Part shown: positions 45,101 through 53,383 of the stretch, piece by piece
Numbering within the stretch: the first letter of the stretch is position 1
How the letters are laid out: the number at the start of each line of letters is the position of its first letter
DNA from: Geoanaerobacter sp964528055
GTDB taxonomy: Bacteria; Desulfobacterota; Desulfuromonadia; Geobacterales; DSM-12255
Reading direction: 5' to 3'
DNA length: 64,000 bases
Assembly: GCA_964528055.1 (NCBI GenBank)
Contig: CAZGQM010000001.1
Coordinates: 371,110 to 435,109, forward strand
Notes under the pieces: model-generated
Told to the model about the DNA's origin: nothing
Seen by the model: only the letters and a program-made list of their open reading frames with translations
Databases searched by the model: none
Position numbers and translations under genes: made by a program

Positions 45101-45774
45101 AGACCAGTGCTGCCTCTGAATCCAGCTTGCAGGATCTGCTGTTCGGCCCCCAGGGGACGGTCTGGAGTTTTGTCAAAGGAACTGCCTCGCCATTTCTCAA
45201 GGGGGGTGCCCAGGGGTACACGTCGACTTCGGTAATGGGGCAGCAGGTACGCTTCAGGCAGGATTTCATTGAATTCATTACAAAGGGAAATGTCGGCCGC
45301 CAGAAGATCAAGGATAGTTATACTGTCAGAATCAAGGCTTATCCTGTTCATGTAAACAGGGAGGCAAAACCGAAACCCCAGGCGGCATATCTATCGCTTG
45401 CATGTGGCGATGATCTCCAATCGCTCAATAATATGAATTTCCAGGCTCAAAAGTCTTTCAAGTGGGGGGTTAAGAATTGCGGTGACACCATATTGCGGAT
45501 AAAATTCGGATCTGTGACTCTGGAACGGAACTATTCCGGCGCGCGTGGGTTCATCAATTTCCTTACAGACTTCAAACGCGGTGAACGTACCTTCACACCT
45601 GAAGATTTCCCGGAACATGAAAATGATCTCAAAGCGATGAGCGTGCAGCAGATACGGATTAAATATCTTTTTGAAGGGGAGCGTGATCTGCTGAACCTGC
45701 CCGATTATGCCCCGCATGCTGCACCACCGGTAATATCCTCATGCCAGCAACGAGGTCATAATGATAATCCGTGA
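42148..45774 (+). CDS. tssM: TssM (IcmF) inner-membrane ATPase-fold protein
   Basis: This 1208-residue TssM has two N-terminal membrane helices (about 10-30 and 36-56), a cytoplasmic domain with an intact Walker A (GATGCGKTSAL, about 127-137), and a third helix near 460-478. A large periplasmic part ends in a TssJ-binding beta domain. A C8-T-G9 tract at 43297-43314 encodes a Pro/Gly turn and could fold into a tight hairpin. It overlaps tssA by 14 bp. Walker A is present in this copy, which is not always so in the family. Confidence 0.92.
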   Translation: MKLLLKLLKIIFIISVVTGTIFGAFWMIYIKNWPYWTGVSLFLIVISLAVGWHILKKILLRRREQQYVKQVIEQYKPLEEVTDNKSEQQILSLERQWADSLDILKQSHLKKQGDPLYLLPWYLVLGATGCGKTSALRSARLSSPFPEAPRPAGSGTRFCDWWYTEHAIILDTAGKYSNPLMEPAERDEWQRLLSLLLAARKKEPLNGLVVAVAADQLLKSDRDSLGEEGRAIRLRIDEMMQVMGAKIPVYLLITKCDQVYGIDQLARNLPESFFKQPMGVVNDDLEKPISDFIDFTLDRISERLKDLRFMLLDKAQGDKTGLMLLAEEIRTLQPGLESFMLGVFRANPYQESPIMRGIFFSSAQQSGTPVSRYLQRLDYAGDSPPPGGGNDILLASSGTAAVPSIRNAATDITFMNILPGTSQGLFLFDFFDWVLTSDRWLFRPLKSEVRRFRFSWGTGMISWMTLLVGLLGLVSTSYMLNKHVISEYNAEFKQPTYLTENLLDDIIILDRFRTVILKMEERNKGWWVPRFGLDQSEQLVIKLKKDYCALLRKYIFSGMNRKLDEGAAGITSETPGGERGAYVANIVSRLQFMNARLEGKDLEFMKTLPPPSGAFLMLIDSNITPEVAKQYQECYLYYSAWQEDNTPIVVAKQKLTMLLGKILVGPKGNYDFNWTLNWINSTEIDKRITLRDFWDGSEETEYEYIEPCFTLEGKKKLDYFLTQISRVADSSSTLDERIKRFMNDYEKQYISAWEEFATAFTRGENAFKSSRDMLNQAANIGIGKIPAELFIERMVKELEPFSRNANTPQWLKLAIAHDKIHRQAHETEFLKQASGLSKMTGGVLESGKQLLNEIKSKKVELPDRSKPQKQLDLVKAYAEFSKSLQDMARGITTNGAAMRLATEIFSGGGAPQAAQAGDSAGTAKPSPFSRVQETYKSFQAQMRDVGDDKIYWDLINSSLRFFAMTAAREAECSLQEKWQSQVLAETSAASESSLQDLLFGPQGTVWSFVKGTASPFLKGGAQGYTSTSVMGQQVRFRQDFIEFITKGNVGRQKIKDSYTVRIKAYPVHVNREAKPKPQAAYLSLACGDDLQSLNNMNFQAQKSFKWGVKNCGDTILRIKFGSVTLERNYSGARGFINFLTDFKRGERTFTPEDFPEHENDLKAMSVQQIRIKYLFEGERDLLNLPDYAPHAAPPVISSCQQRGHNDNP

Positions 45775-47359
45775 GCTGGGGAGAAACCCGATACACACTA
45801 CGAACCCGACCGGAGACGATATCCGCTATGACCCTCTTTTCGATACTCTGCAATCGGAGATAGACGCCAAACCTTCAGCCGGTTCCAGCGGCACCAGTTG
45901 GGGAAAAGTGGTCGAAGTTGCTTCGAATATTCTGGAGACAAAATCAAAAGATATTCTGGTGGCCTGCTATCTGGCGGTCGGTCTGCTGCACGTCGAGGGG
46001 GTGCCGCATGGTCTGTTGAACGGCGCGACTCTCCTCAAGGAGATGATCGAGTCATTCTGGGATACCATGTACCCGCCGGTCAAAAGGATGAGGGGGCGTA
46101 CCCAGGCGATAGGATGGTGGGTGGAGCGGACTGAGAACTGTCTGGAAAAAATTGACGAGACTGCGGAGATTTCGGCAGTAGTTGCGGAAGAGCTCATATC
46201 CACTGTCGAGGCACTTTATGACCTGGTTTCCGAGCAATGTCCCGAGGCCCCCTCACTCCGACGGATACTCGAGTTTGCCAGGGCGATCCCTGTTGAAGCA
46301 CCGGAAAAGCCTGAAGCCCCACAGGACGTTCCGGAGTCGCCGCCCCCGGCCTCTCCTTCGTCCGTGTCCACGGAGAAACTCCAGCCTGCCGATATCCCCC
46401 GGCAACAACCGCAATCAAATGGAGGCCCAGTTTTTTCGCAGTCAACCCTTGCCACTCAGGATGACGCCAACAGGCTTCTTGCATCGATTGTAGAAAACAA
46501 TTACCTTCTTGTTGATTTCATGCTTGATCTTCCTACAGCAGAACCATCCTGGTACCGTCTGAACTTCTTCACAGCATGGTTTGAAATCAGGAGAACTCCT
46601 CCGGCAAGCGACAGCAGAACACTCATCCCTCCTCCGGACCGGCAGATAATGAATTCGCTTGCTGCCATGAAAGGTGCCGAAAACTGGGGGGGAGTGGTCA
46701 AAAGCGCAAGCTATACAATCCGTCGCTACCCTTTCTGGCTTGATATGAACCGATTTGTGGCAGAGGCTCTGAGCATGATGGGTGAACAGTACCATCAGGC
46801 CAGAAAGGCTGTTGAAGAGGAATCTGCCCGTTTTGTTATGCGGATTCCCGGGATCGAAGACTTTACCTTCAGTGACGGTACTCCGTTTGCCGATGGTCAG
46901 ACCAAGGGGTGGCTCCGTTCACTGGATGGCGGCGGTTCGGCACAGCAGGGCATTACTGTCAGTGGCGATGATCTCGCGGCAAAGGTTTCGGAGGAATTCT
47001 CGAACTGTCGGGAGTTGTTAAACAGCGGCAAGCAGGGAGAAGGGCTCTCGTTAATGCAGAATCATCTGCAATCCAGCAGGTCCGGGCGAGAGCGCTACCT
47101 GTGGAGGCTGTCGCTCGTACAGCTTCTCACGATTTCCGGAATGGAGAAACTGGCTGTGCCTCATATCAGCGAGCTGATGAAGGATTATGATGCGTTTCGG
47201 CTGGAGGAATGGGATCCGGATATGGCGCTTCATGCTTTAAAGACGGTCTGGAATGTTCTTCGCACGCTGAACGATACCGAATCAAAGCGTAAAGCGGACG
47301 ACATTATGGCACGCATATCCATGCTCTCCCCTTCAGACGCATTCAACCTGTCAAAATGA
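45761..47359 (+). CDS. tssA: TssA sheath-assembly protein
   Basis: This 532-residue TssA has an N-terminal ImpA-type domain (TSWGKVVEVASNILETKSKD, then LLNGATLLKEMIESFWDTMY), a Pro-rich linker (about 175-210), and a C-terminal VasJ-like helical domain (LWRLSLVQLLTISGMEKLAV). TssA primes and caps sheath and tube polymerisation. The ATG overlaps the end of tssM by 14 bp. The gene ends the tssJKLMA block; a 193-bp AT-rich gap, which could hold a promoter, follows before tssB. Confidence 0.88.
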   Translation: MIIRELGRNPIHTTNPTGDDIRYDPLFDTLQSEIDAKPSAGSSGTSWGKVVEVASNILETKSKDILVACYLAVGLLHVEGVPHGLLNGATLLKEMIESFWDTMYPPVKRMRGRTQAIGWWVERTENCLEKIDETAEISAVVAEELISTVEALYDLVSEQCPEAPSLRRILEFARAIPVEAPEKPEAPQDVPESPPPASPSSVSTEKLQPADIPRQQPQSNGGPVFSQSTLATQDDANRLLASIVENNYLLVDFMLDLPTAEPSWYRLNFFTAWFEIRRTPPASDSRTLIPPPDRQIMNSLAAMKGAENWGGVVKSASYTIRRYPFWLDMNRFVAEALSMMGEQYHQARKAVEEESARFVMRIPGIEDFTFSDGTPFADGQTKGWLRSLDGGGSAQQGITVSGDDLAAKVSEEFSNCRELLNSGKQGEGLSLMQNHLQSSRSGRERYLWRLSLVQLLTISGMEKLAVPHISELMKDYDAFRLEEWDPDMALHALKTVWNVLRTLNDTESKRKADDIMARISMLSPSDAFNLSK

Positions 47360-47552
47360 ACAGGGTTGTGAATCAGCTTTACTCTTGGAATAACTCGCGT
47401 TCAGGAGTTGCTTTCGTCGTTTTATAGGCTATTATTTCAATGATTTTCAAGTATAGGTGTTAAATTTTAATATTTGATCTGGACTTGGTGTATTTATCAA
47501 TTGTGTGCCGGATTGCTGCAGTTTCTAATATCACATGTCAGGAGGGTCTTGT

Positions 47553-48050
47553 ATGAAGGAAGGTTCAGTTGCACCAAAAGAACGGGTAAATATTACCTAT
47601 CGACCAGCTACCGGTGATGCCAAGGAAGAGCTTGAACTGCCATTGAAACTCCTGGTGGTTGGGGATTTCACTCTGGCGAAGGATGACCGGAGCGTTGAGG
47701 AACGTGATCCGATCAACATTGACAAGGACAACTTCAACGATGTCCTCAAGGCACAGAATCTCTCCCTGGATCTGAATATACGAAACTCGCTCAGCGACAA
47801 GCCTGATGAAAAGCTCGCAGTAAACCTGAAATTTGATTCCCTGAAAGACTTTGATCCTGACTCCATAGTGCAGCAGGTTCCGGATCTCAAAAAAATGATG
47901 GAACTGCGCGAGGCGATCAAGGGGATGAAAGGGCCGTTGGGTAATGTTCCTGAGTTCAGAAAGAAGATTCAGTCCATTATCGATGATCCCTCCTTGCGCG
48001 ACAGGATACTCAAGGAGATGGGCATCGGCGATAAAAAGGGGGATGAATAA
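47553..48050 (+). CDS. tssB: TssB sheath small subunit
   Basis: This 165-residue TssB/VipA protein shows APKERVNITYRPATGDAKEE, ELPLKLLVVGDFTL and FDSLKDFDPDSIVQQVPDLK, the normal sheath signatures. It forms the contractile sheath with TssC. The start at ATG 47553 has AGGAGGG 6 nt upstream; an earlier in-frame ATG at 47535 precedes that site and is not used. The 193-bp region before it (47360-47552) is AT-rich and probably has its own promoter, but no clear consensus was found. Confidence 0.92.
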   Translation: MKEGSVAPKERVNITYRPATGDAKEELELPLKLLVVGDFTLAKDDRSVEERDPINIDKDNFNDVLKAQNLSLDLNIRNSLSDKPDEKLAVNLKFDSLKDFDPDSIVQQVPDLKKMMELREAIKGMKGPLGNVPEFRKKIQSIIDDPSLRDRILKEMGIGDKKGDE

Positions 48051-48052
48051 CA

Positions 48053-49531
48053 ATGGCTGAAGAACAGAAACTTGAACAGAAGAGTACTGAGAGCACTGAA
48101 AGCGTATCGCTGATAGACGATATCCTTTCGGCTACAAAACTGACACCGGATAACGATGCCTATTCAGTTGCCAAAAAGGGTGTGGAAGCGTTGATTGCCC
48201 AGATTTTCCAGCCCGGCAAAGGGGTGGAGAAGGTAAATGCCCTGATTTGCGATGAAATGATTGCCGAGCTGGACAAAAAAATGAGCCGTCAGCTTGATGA
48301 GATCATGCACAACGCTGATTTCCAGAAGATGGAATCATCCTGGCGCTCGCTGAAATTTCTCGTTGACAGAACAAATTTCAGGGAAAACGTCAAGCTCGAG
48401 ATCCTGAACCTGAGCAAACAGGATCTGCTCGACGATTTTGCAGATGCACCGGAAGTGGCGCAGTCCGGCCTCTACAAGATTGCATACTCCAGAGAGTACG
48501 GGCAGTTCGGGGGTCAACCCTATGCAGCCATTATCGGCAGCTACGAATTTGATTCCGGGCCTCAGGATATCAAACTGCTGCAGGACCTGGCTTCGGTTTC
48601 CGCAATGTCGCACGCCCCGTTCATAGCCTCAGCGAGCGCAAGGATGTTCGGGCTTGACGACTTTTCCAAACTCCCGGATCTCAAGGATCTCAAATCGATT
48701 TTCGAAGGGCCGCAATATGCCAAATGGAAAGCTTTCCGCGATTCCGAAGATTCCAGGTATGTCGGTCTGACGGTGCCGCATTTTCTGCTCCGCCTCCCCT
48801 ATGGACCCTCTTCCAACCCGACCAAAAGCTTTACCTACGAAGAGAGCGTGTCAGAAAAAAATGACCGTTTCCTATGGGGGAATGCAGCTTTTGCTTTCGC
48901 CACCAGGCTGACCGAAAGTTTTGCCAACTACCGCTGGTGCGCCAATATTATCGGGCCACAGGGGGGGGGGACGGTTGAAAATCTGGAACTGTACCAGTTC
49001 GAGTCCATGGGTGCGGTCCAGACCAAGATCCCGACAGAAATCGTCATCACGGACCGTAAGGAGTTCGAACTGGCCGAAGAGGGTTTTATTGCCCTGACCA
49101 TGCGAAAAGGGAGCAACAACGCTGCCTTCTTTTCAGCTCAATCATGCCAGAAACCGAAAAATTTCGGCATGAGCAAAGAGGCGAAAGAGTCTGAGCTCAA
49201 CTACAAGCTTGGTACGCAACTCCCCTATATGTTCGTGGTCAACCGCCTGGCGCATTACATCAAGGTCATCCAGCGGGAAAACATCGGTTCGTTCAAGGAG
49301 CGGAGCGAACTGCAGGATGAACTGAACAAATGGATCGGTCAGTACGTGGTGGAGATGGATAACCCGACAGCGAGCACAAGGGCAAAGAAACCACTCCGTT
49401 CAGCCCAGATCAACGTTGAGGATGTTGAAGGAGAGCCTGGCTGGTACCGGGTTTCGATGATGGTCAAACCGCATTTCAAGTATATGGGTTCATCGTTCAC
49501 GCTGTCCCTGGTTGGCAAGTTAGACAAGTAG
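48053..49531 (+). CDS. tssC: TssC sheath large subunit
   Basis: This 492-residue TssC/VipB protein carries AEQ-rich N-terminal linker sequence, then EIMHNADFQKMESSWRSLKF, AKWKAFRDSEDSRYVGLTVP, and the C-terminal VEGEPGWYRVSMMVKPHFKY. It pairs with TssB in the contractile sheath and is recycled by ClpV. It begins 2 bp after tssB. A run of ten G at 48961-48970 is inside the gene and could be prone to slippage or sequencing error, but the frame is intact. Confidence 0.93.
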   Translation: MAEEQKLEQKSTESTESVSLIDDILSATKLTPDNDAYSVAKKGVEALIAQIFQPGKGVEKVNALICDEMIAELDKKMSRQLDEIMHNADFQKMESSWRSLKFLVDRTNFRENVKLEILNLSKQDLLDDFADAPEVAQSGLYKIAYSREYGQFGGQPYAAIIGSYEFDSGPQDIKLLQDLASVSAMSHAPFIASASARMFGLDDFSKLPDLKDLKSIFEGPQYAKWKAFRDSEDSRYVGLTVPHFLLRLPYGPSSNPTKSFTYEESVSEKNDRFLWGNAAFAFATRLTESFANYRWCANIIGPQGGGTVENLELYQFESMGAVQTKIPTEIVITDRKEFELAEEGFIALTMRKGSNNAAFFSAQSCQKPKNFGMSKEAKESELNYKLGTQLPYMFVVNRLAHYIKVIQRENIGSFKERSELQDELNKWIGQYVVEMDNPTASTRAKKPLRSAQINVEDVEGEPGWYRVSMMVKPHFKYMGSSFTLSLVGKLDK

Positions 49532-49552
49532 ACAACAGCAGTTGTTATGATG

Positions 49553-49567
49553 GAGACCGCTGGTCTC
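49553..49567. repeat. Small hairpin in the tssC-hcp gap
   Basis: GAGACC-GCT-GGTCTC forms a 6-bp stem 29 nt upstream of the hcp start codon. It may stabilise or process the hcp transcript, which must be made in large excess over neighbouring genes. Confidence 0.35.
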
Positions 49568-49595
49568 GACTAACCCGATAAAAGGAGAGGATAGT

Positions 49596-50096
49596 ATGGC
49601 AAATACCAGTTATTTGACGTTAACCGGCGCCAAGCAGAGCGATATCAAGGGTGATTGTACTCAGGAAGCTTACAAGGATTCAATTCTGGTGTATGGCATG
49701 GATCACCAGGTGCACATCCCACGCGATACCCATACAGGTCTTGCAACCGGGCAACGAGTGCATGGCCCTTTCACAATTATCAAGCACAAGGACTTATCTT
49801 CCCCCAAACTCTATCAGGCGCTGACTTCAGGAGAGCAGATAACAAAGTGGGAACTGAAGTACACCGCCATTGGCACAAGCGGTAACGAATATGTCTATTT
49901 CAAGGTTCAGCTGGAATCGGCTATCATTGTATCAGTCAAGGCATACAAGCCATTGACATTCCTCAAGGAGAACGAACCGTATCATGATATGGAAGAGGTC
50001 ATGTTCACATACGGCAAGATCACCTGGATTTCCCTGGATGAAAAGGGTTCAACTCTGGCCCAGACCGATGACGACTGGAAAAAGCCGAAAGCTTAA
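49596..50096 (+). CDS. hcp: Hcp tube protein (TssD)
   Basis: This 166-residue Hcp forms the hexameric inner tube that is fired through the sheath and carries effectors. YLTLTGAKQSDIKGDCTQEA, DTHTGLATGQRVHGPFTIIK and YHDMEEVMFTYGKITW are family-typical. AAAGGAGAGG precedes the ATG. Hairpins on both sides (49553-49567 and 50113-50150) suggest that it has a separately stable transcript, consistent with high demand. Confidence 0.93.
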   Translation: MANTSYLTLTGAKQSDIKGDCTQEAYKDSILVYGMDHQVHIPRDTHTGLATGQRVHGPFTIIKHKDLSSPKLYQALTSGEQITKWELKYTAIGTSGNEYVYFKVQLESAIIVSVKAYKPLTFLKENEPYHDMEEVMFTYGKITWISLDEKGSTLAQTDDDWKKPKA

Positions 50097-50112
50097 AACC
50101 AGACAGTTATCC

Positions 50113-50150
50113 CGCTCCCTCTTCATGCACCCATGGAGAGGGCGTTTATT
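50113..50150 (+). terminator. Terminator-like hairpin after hcp
   Basis: CCCTCT (50117-50122) pairs with AGAGGG (50137-50142), extended by CG/CG with a small bulge, and is followed by TTTATTT. It lies 17-55 bp after the hcp stop and could partially terminate transcription so that downstream tssEFGH are made at a lower level. Confidence 0.55.
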
Positions 50151-50180
50151 TCTCCCTGAGTTCACCAGAATACCCATGAT

Positions 50181-50606
50181 ATGCAGATAATAAAAAAAGA
50201 ACGGTTGCTTGAACGGATACGTTTAATGGAAGAAAATCCCGAAGGGCGACTGGATGTCGTTTCTTCCACGGATATTACTTCTGTCATTGAGCACCTTATA
50301 AGGGTGCTTAACACAAAAAAGGGGTCGGTTGACATCGACCCGGAATTTGGTGTTCCTGACCTGAGCAACCTGTCAAGTTCATTTTCGTCCGAGGCTATCC
50401 CTGAGCTCGAATTTGCTATTAGAAACGTGATTCAGAACTATGAACCTCGTCTTAAAGATGTAGCGGTTAAATGCCTTGCTCAACAGGATGATCTTTTGGC
50501 ATTAAGGTTTTCCATATCAGCAAGACTGGTCATGGACGACAAGGGGAATCAGATTGTTTTTGAAACTATCGTTGATTCTGACGGTCAGGTGAAAGTTCGC
50601 TCTTAA
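50181..50606 (+). CDS. tssE: TssE baseplate protein (gp25-like)
   Basis: This 141-residue gp25-like lysozyme-fold baseplate protein has the conserved first block (ERLLERIRLMEENPEGR), SVIEHLIRVLNTKKGSVDID and FEFAIRNVIQNYEPRL-type sequence. It starts sheath polymerisation at the baseplate. No strong ribosome-binding site is visible; the gap after hcp is 84 bp. tssF follows after 12 bp. Confidence 0.9.
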   Translation: MQIIKKERLLERIRLMEENPEGRLDVVSSTDITSVIEHLIRVLNTKKGSVDIDPEFGVPDLSNLSSSFSSEAIPELEFAIRNVIQNYEPRLKDVAVKCLAQQDDLLALRFSISARLVMDDKGNQIVFETIVDSDGQVKVRS

Positions 50607-50618
50607 GGGACGGTCTAC

Positions 50619-52349
50619 ATGTTCAACCGATACTACCAGGAAGAACTTGCCTTGCTGAAAGAGCTGGGTGCCGAGTTTTCCCGTGCGCATCCGGCCCTTG
50701 CCCCCATGTTGAGCGGGCAGACCTCAGATCCTGACGTCGAGCGGCTCCTAGAGGGTACGGCTTTCCTGACCGGCCTAATTCGTCACAAACTGGACGACGA
50801 ATTTCCGGAGTTGCTGCATGGGGTTATGAACCTGTTGTTCCCCCATTACCTGCGTCCAATCCCTTCCGCATCAATCCTTGCGTTCACCCCCCGCCCAACC
50901 CTGCGTGAGCCATTACATATTCCAGCCGGAACCGAAGTTGCATCCCCGCCGCTGGAGGGGACCACATGCATCTTCAGAACCTGTTTCGATATCCAGGCGC
51001 TTCCGCTCAGAATCAAAGACGCTCAGATGGAGCATTCCGCCGGCTCTCCCCCCAGAATAACCATAAACCTGGAGCTCTCTGGCATCCCCCTTGCCGGCTG
51101 GAGTCATAAACGGATCAGGTTTTATCTTGCAGGCGGAATCCCCCAAGGGAGCAACCTGTATTATCACCTGATGACAAACGTTGCTTCCGTGACGTTGTCG
51201 AGCCCGGACGGTACACAATGCATTCTTCCGTCAGCAGTCATAAAACCTGTAGGATTCGGTGAAGATGACAAACTTCTTCATTACCCATCCCACTCCTTTC
51301 CGGCGTACCGTATCCTACAGGAATACTTCATGCTTCCTGAAAAGTTCCTCTTCGTTGATATTGACGGTATCGATCGCTGGACCGGCAGGGGCCGAGGGCA
51401 CGGCTTCACCATATCATTTCAGCTGAAAAAGGAGCCATCGGTTCCGATTACGATAAAGAAGGATTCATTCATCCTGTTTGCAACGCCGATCATTAACATG
51501 TTCAACCACGATGCCGAGCCGATCCGTTACGATCATCGCAAAAGCCGTTACATCATTCGTCCTTCTGGGGCTAATTCGAAGCATTACCAGATCATATGGG
51601 TACAGAAGGTCTCCGGATTCCTGCGAGGGACTTCGCAGGAAAAGTCATATGTATCCTTTCAGCAGTTTTCACCCCAATATGATGCGCAGGCTGTTTACAA
51701 CATAAGTATCGGCAAATCGGTAATAGATGAAAGCTTTGAAACATACATTTCTGTTGCCTACCCTGGATCCGCAACAGTCCCTGTTGAAGAGGTGCTCTCA
51801 CTCAAACTTCTCTGTACCAATGCCTCTTTGCCGGAGAATCTCGGTCTTGGTGACATTTCGCGGCACACGTCGACTTCTCCCGAACTGATGGAATTCAGTA
51901 ACATCCGGCCGGTCTCCATGAATATTCAGCCGCCTCTTGGCTCAAATATTCTGTGGCGCCTCCTTTCCCATGCATCCATAAACCTTCTCACCATAAAAAA
52001 CCCCGAAGCTCTGAAGACCATTCTCGACCTCTACGTTTTCATCGAAGGTCGCGACAAGGTGGCTATCCTGGCAAATAAAAAACGTATTGCAGGGATAGAC
52101 GGTTTTGAAACACGGGACATGAATCGACTTATGAAGGGGATCATGGCCCGTGGTGTTGCAGTGACTTTAAACCTGAAACAGGACCATTTTGCCGGAATTG
52201 GTGACATGTATCTGTTCGGATCGGTACTTGACCGTTTTCTGGGATGGAATTCAACTATCAACTCTTTCACTTCGCTTGCAGTCAGAGAGGTGAATTCCGG
52301 AGAAATGTACAAATGGCCGGTGCGAAATGGGGAGCATTCTTTGATTTAG
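50619..52349 (+). CDS. tssF: TssF baseplate protein
   Basis: This 576-residue TssF begins with the family signature FNRYYQEELALLKELGAEFS, followed by HPALAPMLSGQTSDPDVERL and LLFPHYLRPIPSASIL. It forms the baseplate wedge with TssE, TssG and TssK. It is of full length. Its 3' end overlaps tssG by 37 bp. Confidence 0.92.
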   Translation: MFNRYYQEELALLKELGAEFSRAHPALAPMLSGQTSDPDVERLLEGTAFLTGLIRHKLDDEFPELLHGVMNLLFPHYLRPIPSASILAFTPRPTLREPLHIPAGTEVASPPLEGTTCIFRTCFDIQALPLRIKDAQMEHSAGSPPRITINLELSGIPLAGWSHKRIRFYLAGGIPQGSNLYYHLMTNVASVTLSSPDGTQCILPSAVIKPVGFGEDDKLLHYPSHSFPAYRILQEYFMLPEKFLFVDIDGIDRWTGRGRGHGFTISFQLKKEPSVPITIKKDSFILFATPIINMFNHDAEPIRYDHRKSRYIIRPSGANSKHYQIIWVQKVSGFLRGTSQEKSYVSFQQFSPQYDAQAVYNISIGKSVIDESFETYISVAYPGSATVPVEEVLSLKLLCTNASLPENLGLGDISRHTSTSPELMEFSNIRPVSMNIQPPLGSNILWRLLSHASINLLTIKNPEALKTILDLYVFIEGRDKVAILANKKRIAGIDGFETRDMNRLMKGIMARGVAVTLNLKQDHFAGIGDMYLFGSVLDRFLGWNSTINSFTSLAVREVNSGEMYKWPVRNGEHSLI

Positions 52350-53383
52350 AGGAAAGCCTGCTTAGGGAAGGGCCATCTTACTCGTTCTTCCAGGCTGTCA
52401 GGCTCATCCGGCTGATGCTCCGCAGAAGGGAGGATCACGGCATAAGGGATGCCGCATCCCTAGAGAGCCGTTTCCTGCGGATCCGCCCGGAGTTGACCCT
52501 TGGATTCCCCAGCGCGGATATTGCCCGCATTGAGGAAACCGATCTCGAAGACCATGAGCGCCGCTTTATTGTCTATGCCACTTTCCTCGGGCTTTACGGC
52601 ACATCATCCCCTCTCCCCTCCTTCTATACCGAGGATCTGCTGCATGAGGCAGGGGATGACAAATCGGTCACCCGTGATTTCATAGACATCATCAATTATA
52701 AGATTTTCCCTCTTTTCATCAGGTCGCTACTCAAATACAACCTGTTCCTTCAGATATGTGAGGAGAACAACATTGAGTACCTGGAACGGATCTTCTGCCT
52801 CGTAGGGTTGAATAACACCCCCTGGAGCGGTGAAAGCTCAGATTCGTCAAGGCGTCTGTTGCGCTATTCCGGAATAATGTGTCAGCATCCCCGTTCCGCC
52901 TACGGCCTGAAGACCATGTTGAGCGACTCCTTTCCGGGCATTCCGGTCCATATCAGCGAATTCATCCCCAGAGTAGTCCCCATTCCGCAAGAACAGACGG
53001 CATTGCTGGGTATTGCGAATGTTTCTCTGGGAGATGATCTGCATCTGGGGAGTGAAATACCCGAATGCATGGGGAAATTCCGCATCTTTCTCGGTCCTGT
53101 TAAGCCGGAAATGGCTTCGTCATGTTTTCCTGGGGGGGAGGTTCTGAAACAGGCTGTATTACTTGTTGAAAATTATTTGGACAGTCCGCTCGATTACGAT
53201 TTTGAACTGCTTTTTGATCCTGCAGGAATACCGGCATTCGAGCTGGGAGTAGAGTCATCTGCAATTATGGGGGTTAACAGCTGGCTCCCTGCCGCTTCTT
53301 CGGACGGGTATGTAACAACCCGGTTCGGTGCAACCTCATCTGATGACAAACTTTCTACAATGTATTGGAGGAATTCATGCTGA
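52313..53383 (+). CDS. tssG: TssG baseplate protein
   Basis: This 356-residue TssG has FFQAVRLIRLMLRRRED near its N-terminus, RFIVYATFLGLYGTSSPLPS, and IDIINYKIFPLFIRSLLK, all typical. Two TssF copies and one TssG make each baseplate wedge. I chose the ATG at 52313 (GGAG 10 nt upstream), inside the end of tssF; a longer frame exists but would extend 23 codons into tssF without a site. It overlaps tssH by 7 bp. Confidence 0.9.
   Translation: MAGAKWGAFFDLEESLLREGPSYSFFQAVRLIRLMLRRREDHGIRDAASLESRFLRIRPELTLGFPSADIARIEETDLEDHERRFIVYATFLGLYGTSSPLPSFYTEDLLHEAGDDKSVTRDFIDIINYKIFPLFIRSLLKYNLFLQICEENNIEYLERIFCLVGLNNTPWSGESSDSSRRLLRYSGIMCQHPRSAYGLKTMLSDSFPGIPVHISEFIPRVVPIPQEQTALLGIANVSLGDDLHLGSEIPECMGKFRIFLGPVKPEMASSCFPGGEVLKQAVLLVENYLDSPLDYDFELLFDPAGIPAFELGVESSAIMGVNSWLPAASSDGYVTTRFGATSSDDKLSTMYWRNSC

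Noticed and set aside
47500..47530. Possible sigma54 promoter before tssB (GTGCCGGATTGCTG)
   Set aside because: The -12-like TTGC is present but the -24 GG is missing at the right distance, so the match is no better than chance.
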